Shown here one piece after another: positions 58,901 to 64,000 of a stretch of DNA of 64,000 nucleotides. The notes below the pieces were generated by a model. It was not told the origin of the DNA. It saw nothing but the letters and a program-made list of their open reading frames with translations, and did no database searches. Each line of letters opens with the position of its first letter. The first letter of the stretch is position 1. This DNA comes from Heterodera schachtii (Eukaryota > Nematoda > Chromadorea > Rhabditida > Heteroderidae), in the NCBI GenBank assembly GCA_023374025.1, contig SIJG01000077.1, forward strand, positions 13,242 to 77,241, given 5' to 3'. The position numbers and the translations under genes were made by a program.

Positions 58901-61900
58901 ATGCCGAAAAAATTTGGCTGAAAATTTGGCACAATTTTTTTTGTGGCAAAAAACAAATTTTCAGGCCGGCATTTTAGATACGATTGTGGTCGGGATTTCC
59001 CAAATTTTTTGGCCAGGATGTGGATCCGAAAATGTCGGTCGGGATTCGGCATCCGAGACCCTGGTAGGGAAGTCCCAAATTTTCTGGCCGGGATGCCGGA
59101 CCCGAAAATGTCGGGATTCTGCATTCTAGATTAGGACTCTGGTTGGAATATCAAAAATTTTTGTGGGCGGGATGCCGGGCCCAAAAATGGATTTACGGCA
59201 CGTCTCGAAACATCCCTGGTGCCAATATGCCACCCACTTGGATGTTGAATTTTTGGCCCAAAATGCTGCTGATCGGATAGTTGAGATGAATAGCATCGTT
59301 CAATGTCTCATTGGCGACCATCATTTCCCATTGCAATTGAAAGCCTTCCTAAAAGTGTGGAAAATTATTTTAAATTAAATAATTAATTTTCGATATAAAA
59401 TCTTTAAAGTGTATTTGATGAATTTTGTTTAATAAATGAAAAAAAAATAGATTAATGATCAATTTCAAAATTATTTTATTAATTAAATGTTGGAAATGGC
59501 TCCCTATCATTTCGTCACTGATCATTTCGTCACCGAGAAAAGTTTTTACGAATTTGTTTGTTAGATTGTCTTTTAATGTTATCTTTAAAATTATTTTACC
59601 CAAAATTTTCCCGGCGGCGCCTGTCCGCACCGCCGGCCCCCTTTGTTCCCCAAAAGTTTTTTGGAAAAAGCGCCGCAAAAAACCATTTTCGTTTTTTCAT
59701 GCTTATAATTTCACAAAATGCTTACCTATTTCTAACAAAAAAATTTCTCAAATTTTAATCATGGACAATCAGAAATATAACATTGAACATTTTAAGCCTG
59801 TTTTGAATAAATTTTTAAAAATGAGGCTTTTTTGCCTGCCAAATGAGGCTTTTTAAAATTGAGAAGCTAAACTGGTCTCTTTTTTTCAGAGAAGTTCACT
59901 TTCAAATCTCACAAGCAACAAAATTTATTTATTTCTTTTTTGCTAGCCATTTGTTTTTAAAGAATTTTTGTTGTTTTTAAGGCAATGTGTCAAACTTTTT
60001 TTAAAAAAAATTCTCAGTGACGAAACGATCAGTGACGAAATGATCGGCCACCGTTGGAAATTGCAATAAATTCTTTTCAAAATTAAATAGAATAGCTAAC
60101 TAAATTTTAAAAATAGAAATGCTTAATTTCTATAAATAAATTTAAAATTATTTTATAATTAAAACATTGAAAAACATGCCATAAATTCATTTTAAATTTA
60201 ATAACAAAATATTGTTAAAACATTTCTGAATTTTACATGAATTGTCATCGAATATTAATTTAAAAAATAAATTTTAATTTTAATTTTGCATTAATTAGCT
60301 TATATTTAAATGAAAAAATTTTTAAATTTAATTATATAATTTTAATTTCTCTGACCGCAAATCGTCGCATTGGTTCATTGAGTTGGCAAAAATCGCGGCA
60401 AAATTGGGCAAAATTTTCTGTCCGATTTGTCCGGTGGTTGAACAGCGGAAACCGCGTGCTGACCAACTCGTCAACGCGTGCCGCTTCCGCGAGCATTTGG
60501 GGGCGCAAAAAATTGTCGTCGGCACGGCGCGGCAGCAGCAAAACGAACACGCCGAACGGATGGCCAAGGCCTTGGGCGTTGAAAAAGTGCTCCTTTGAAA
60601 ATTGGCAAATTTAGTTAAAATTGGCCAAATGTTATTGATCTGAGTGTCAGTGTTCCCAATTATGTCCCCTTTTTGGCATTTTTTGTTTTGTTGAATTTTT
60701 ATGCAAAATGCCAAAAAATTTCCTTTCAAAATTTATAAAAAAAATAATAGTTTTAAAAATATTTTTATAAAATACATAAAAATTAGTTTTTATATCTAAA
60801 AATAATTATTTTTTAATTTATTTTTATCTTAAAATAATTTTGTTTATTATAAAAAACAGTATCTGAATTGTTTTTTGTTTTTTGGCAAGCATTGAAAAAT
60901 GTTTTGCCAAAATTTATACAAAAAAAAAAATTATGTTTTGTTCGGGTGAAATATTTGATTACAACATTTCTGATCAAATTTGATCATGAATACTCATTCA
61001 TTTTGGAAATTATTTTGATCAGAATGGAGACGAAAAAATAAAATGCGAGAAAAGCGAGAACGAGAAGCCAAAATAAAATGCGAGAATTCGAAAAGCGAGA
61101 CGAGCAATATCCCTAATGAGTTTTGTGTACTGATCAAACTTTGATTGGAATATTTCTGTTTACCTGAATTGCCAATTCATGCCTGGACCGTGCCCCGTAC
61201 GGCGTATAACCGGTGATGTCGTTTTTCTGTCTGCAAAATTAGTTGCGGTCAATTAGGGCGTAATTACCGAGACTAATTACGGTTTGGTACATTACTAAGT
61301 CTTTAGGTGAGGTATCTGATTTGAAAAATTTTGGCCTTTCGGATGTGAATCCAGGTCCCGGTAAATTTTTTCGTCCCGAACACCAGACCCGAAAATTTTC
61401 GGCCGTCCTGACCGCGAATCCCGACTTTTTTTTTCGCCCCGGAACTCCCTGCTAAAAATGTGGAAACAAAAGACAAAACATTCACTATTTTTTAAATAAG
61501 TGTTACGGTAACACTTTGATTTTGATACAGTACGCCAAATTTTAGTGTACGAATATGGTGCGAGTGCCATATTAATTGGACCGAATTTGAAAGCCATTAC
61601 AGTACGCCAAATTCCCATGTGCACTTTGCGCGCTTACGATGTGAGTGCCATTTACCGAATTATACAGCCATTACAGTATGCCAAATTTATCGTGTGCACT
61701 TTTGCGCGCTTACGGTGTGAGCGCCACTTTGACGGTGCACAGTGTGGTCACCAGGGTGCAGATCAGGATGACGGCCCACGCATTCTTGACGATAAAGCAT
61801 GCCCATTTGGTGTACAGGGAGTGGACGAAGCGGATTAGCGGGGGCGGCTGCTTATGCGCCGTGGCCGACGACGGCACCGAGCGCATCGACAGACTGCCCG

Positions 61901-62666
61901 TGGTGGAGCTGCTGCTGGACGGATCATCTACGACGCAAAAAATATATTTAGTGAAATGTGCGCTAAGTCTTAAGAAATCTTTTCCAGGGGGCCAATGCCG
62001 AAATTCGTGACTCGAGAAATTTCTCGGGGTTTTTGAGCAGGGGCCAATGCTGAAATGCACGAAGCGAGAAATTTCTCGAGGTTTTTGAGGTATAATGTTG
62101 ATTCTCGGGGCGAATTCCCGACCTAGGTTCGCGAACCGAAAAATTTTCCGGGCTTTTGGAGGCCTGTCATGATTGTCGAACCATTTCCCTACCAAGTTCT
62201 CGAACAAAGAAATTTCTCGTGGTTTTGAGAAATATATCGCTTCACGGGGTCAATTGCCCCGGCCGAAGTTCTTAACTCGATAAATTTCTAGGGGTTTTTG
62301 AAGTATTTCTCGGTTCCCGGGGCCAATTCCCGACTTGAATTCTCGAACCGGGAAATTCTCCTGTTTTTTTTTGTCTCCGTCTCGTCTCGTCCTACGGGAC
62401 TAATTCTCGACTCTCCTGCTCAATTCTCGGTCTAAAATTCCACAGGACAAGTGGAAGAGGGTCAATTAGACAATAATCCATGTTCGAGATCATACATACC
62501 AAAAAGTCGAAAAGTCTAATTTTTAAAATTTCATTCCGTAAAACTTGCCGGTGGCTGACAGTGTTGTGACAGTGACGGTTGATGATGGTGGGCTTGGCTG
62601 ATGTTTCTGCTGCTTTGTTTGTGTCGGATTAAGCTGATCGACACTGATCAGAGCTGGTAGAGGCAT
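50175..62666 (-). CDS. Patched-related (sterol-sensing-domain) transmembrane protein
   Basis: 21 exons, in order: 62549-62666, 61714-61927, 61164-61230, 60356-60592, 59238-59348, 58670-58917, 58054-58153, 57579-57751, 56681-56747, 56476-56613, 55867-56028, 55335-55496, 55148-55279, 54627-54695, 53973-54197, 53234-53433, 51958-52110, 51647-51782, 51337-51409, 50663-50859 and 50175-50288. All phases fit, giving about 1031 residues, usual for nematode PTR proteins (RND superfamily). N-terminal helix: VILICTLVTTLCTVKV. First extracellular domain: ITGYTPYGARSRHEL, FCRDFCQLNEP, EIKEWEMS. Sterol-sensing domain: GLSMLPFLM, CVCPFMACGTALG, PFLVLAIGVDDAYLM, LVETGPAVLISALTN, GSFTGSPEI. Second half: GISRFEVNL, FFQMATVFVN, FYFTTGYHGQRL, SIGFSVDIPAHFSYHF. 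GVDD retains the RND-type acidic pair. Introns 1, 9 and 14 have GC donors. Exon 16 has an Ala-Asn run. PTR proteins act in cuticle, moulting and membrane lipid traffic. Confidence 0.93.
52186..52519. mobile_element. Foldback element with 'ggcaactcgtac' ends (proximal copy)
   Basis: Same element and same CAAAAAGG flanks (52178-52185 and 52520-52527) as at 48934-49249, with one extra 'ggcaactcgtaca' unit. It is in intron 16 of the Patched-related gene. Confidence 0.85.
53051..53121 (-). tRNA. tRNA-like gene in intron 16, apparent anticodon GGA
   Basis: The cloverleaf is good: D arm GTTC-AGCTGATA-GAAC, anticodon arm CTGGT-CCGGAAA-GCCAG, T arm GCCGG-TTCAAAG-CCGGC, and acceptor GGGTCGG against CCGCCCC with one mismatch (T4:C69). 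The loop has C at position 33 in place of T, and reads GGA at 34-36. GGA would be serine, yet the short variable region is not that of a serine tRNA. It is either a diverged or recoded tRNA or a pseudogene. It lies on the same strand as its host gene. Confidence 0.65.
57025..57345. mobile_element. Foldback element with 'caaaatcacgcc' units
   Basis: Two units, 'gacaaaatcacgcc', at the left are answered by three inverted units, 'ggcgtgatttt', at the right, with an AT palindrome between. It lies in intron 8 of the Patched-related gene. No clear target duplication. Confidence 0.7.
59498..60052. mobile_element. Element with 'gatcatttcgtcact' ends in intron 4
   Basis: 'atcatttcgtcactgatc' units at the left are mirrored at the right ('gatcagtgacgaaatgat'). 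GTTGGAAAT (9 bp) flanks at 59489-59497 and 60053-60061. It contains one GC motif copy (59610-59637). Confidence 0.88.
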
Positions 62667-64000
62667 CGCAGTGTTTTTTTTTTTTGCAATTATTTTTTGT
62701 GATCAATGGCAGAAAAAAAAAACAAAATAATTATTTAAATTAAATAAATTTTCCGTGTTGTCCAACTAAATTTTGAGTTTTTAAATTTTTAAATGGGCTA
62801 AATTTGATTTAAAATAGAATAAGGAATACCAGAAACATTGATAGAAAAAAAAATTTTAAATTCAGAAAATGAATTTAGAAAAAAATTAATTAAATTTAAT
62901 GGACATTTAAAAAGTGAATGAAAAAATATTTAAAAAATAAAACAAATTAAATTGGGAATAATTAAAATTGTTTTGCAATTCACTTTTCAACTCACAACAA
63001 CAAAAACAACATTAACAACAACAAAAATAATCTTTCGCGCAAAAACGCCCAAAGTTAAAGTGTCAAAATGAAAATGAAAATCGAAACCTAAGCCAGGCTT
63101 AAACCTGAAAATTTAAACTTAAAATATTATTTAGATATTTTATTTTTAATTTTCAGACACCCAAACCACATAATAAAATGATTTTCTTTGAAAAAACCCA
63201 TTATCTTTTGACTTTCATCATAAAAAGGACAGTCCTTGAATGACAAGAAAAGTCCTTGAAAACTAAAAAATCTTTGAAAATTTCTTATGCCCGAAAAACT
63301 TTGAAATAAAAATCCCGTAAACTCAAAACAAAAACAGCCATTATTAAATACAATAATTTGTCATCTTTAAACTTTTATATGCCATGAATTATAATAGAAT
63401 TTTAAAAAAAAATAAAATAAATGCGATTAAATCCGCAAAATTAAAAATTGAATATGCAAAATTAAAATGGGAATTTTTCGAGTAAATATTCAAAAAATAT
63501 CTGTTTGATTTTGCTTGGCAACGACAGAACATTGAAAATTGGTTGGTCTGAGAAGTAAAAAATTATAAATTAACGGCAGAATTCCAAAAATTAAAATTAA
63601 AAAAGAAAATTAATTAAAATTGCAAAATCAAAAAGTGAATTTTGCGCGCAAATATTTGGCGGTGGCGGCGGCGGCAGAGCAAAACAAAAACAAACAAAAC
63701 GCCACAAAAGTGAACGCACAGAAAATTTGCAGAAAAAATAAACAAATTTGATCATCGGCATTTGATGTGCCTCATTAAATCTGAAATTGGGGGCTCTTTT
63801 TTTTCTTGACAAATGAGGCGTGACGACAAATTTTTGGGGGGGGGGCCGGGCGGGGAATGATTTGGCATTGAATTGGCGCCCAATCTTTGCCCCTCCGGCG
63901 GAGAGTTTTGTAAAAAGAGTGTCCGTCCTCCCTCCCATACACCCGCCCCCCCCCCATTAAAAGTTTCAAAATTTGTGGTTTGAAATTTCCAGTTTTTGTC
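62667..64000. other. Upstream region of the Patched-related gene; no gene seen
   Basis: AT-rich with 'acaacaacaaaaac' runs near 62990-63030, a GGCGGTGGCGG stretch at 63658-63675, and G and C runs at 63835 and 63945. Short frames at the right edge are compositional. Promoter elements cannot be fixed from sequence alone. Confidence 0.5.

Overview
This window is eukaryotic and most likely comes from a plant-parasitic nematode of the cyst-nematode type (Heterodera/Globodera-like). The evidence is AT-rich DNA, short introns in compact genes, a nematode-style Patched-related gene with several GC-AG introns, a multicopy family of F-box-like genes, and a secreted ubiquitin-like gene. The genus is an inference. 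Most of the window is non-coding and built from inverted-repeat (MITE-like and foldback) elements. For many of these I could read exact target-site duplications.

Layout: (1) 1-9.5 kb holds a six-exon type I membrane protein gene of unknown function (minus, 1255-2804), a possible tiny membrane peptide (4755-4952) and a complete five-exon 14-3-3 gene (plus, 7174-8278), embedded in 8-9-bp-TSD palindromic elements. (2) 10.5-43 kb holds seven copies of one F-box-like gene family plus a solo last exon. Copy A (10518-11842, minus) is intact. Copies B (14708-16683), C (20417-21715), D (22802-24377), E (26135-27193), F (33588-35198) and G (41542-43055) all carry frameshifts or deletions. F and G lie in a recent inverted duplication. 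(3) 27.7-33 kb holds a broken secreted gene with three ubiquitin-like domains, a truncated second copy of its 5' end cut by a LINE reverse-transcriptase relic, a degenerate tRNA, and a decayed Maverick/Polinton capsid-like gene. A GC-rich inverted repeat of about 120 bp occurs at 19.4 kb and again at 30.9 kb, just beyond that capsid relic. (4) 35-46 kb is nested transposon debris. (5) 47-62.7 kb, minus strand, is one large Patched-related (sterol-sensing-domain) gene that I could assemble from 21 exons into a continuous frame of about 1031 residues. Its last five exons are present twice in tandem, and both copies are open.

The genes do not form an operon or a visible pathway. The strongest themes are repeated duplication followed by decay (F-box family, ubiquitin-like gene), a duplicated 3' exon cassette in the Patched-related gene, and a set of roughly 1-kb mobile elements that share an internal core (a GC-rich motif at fixed distance from a tRNA-like pol III box pair) but carry different terminal repeats.
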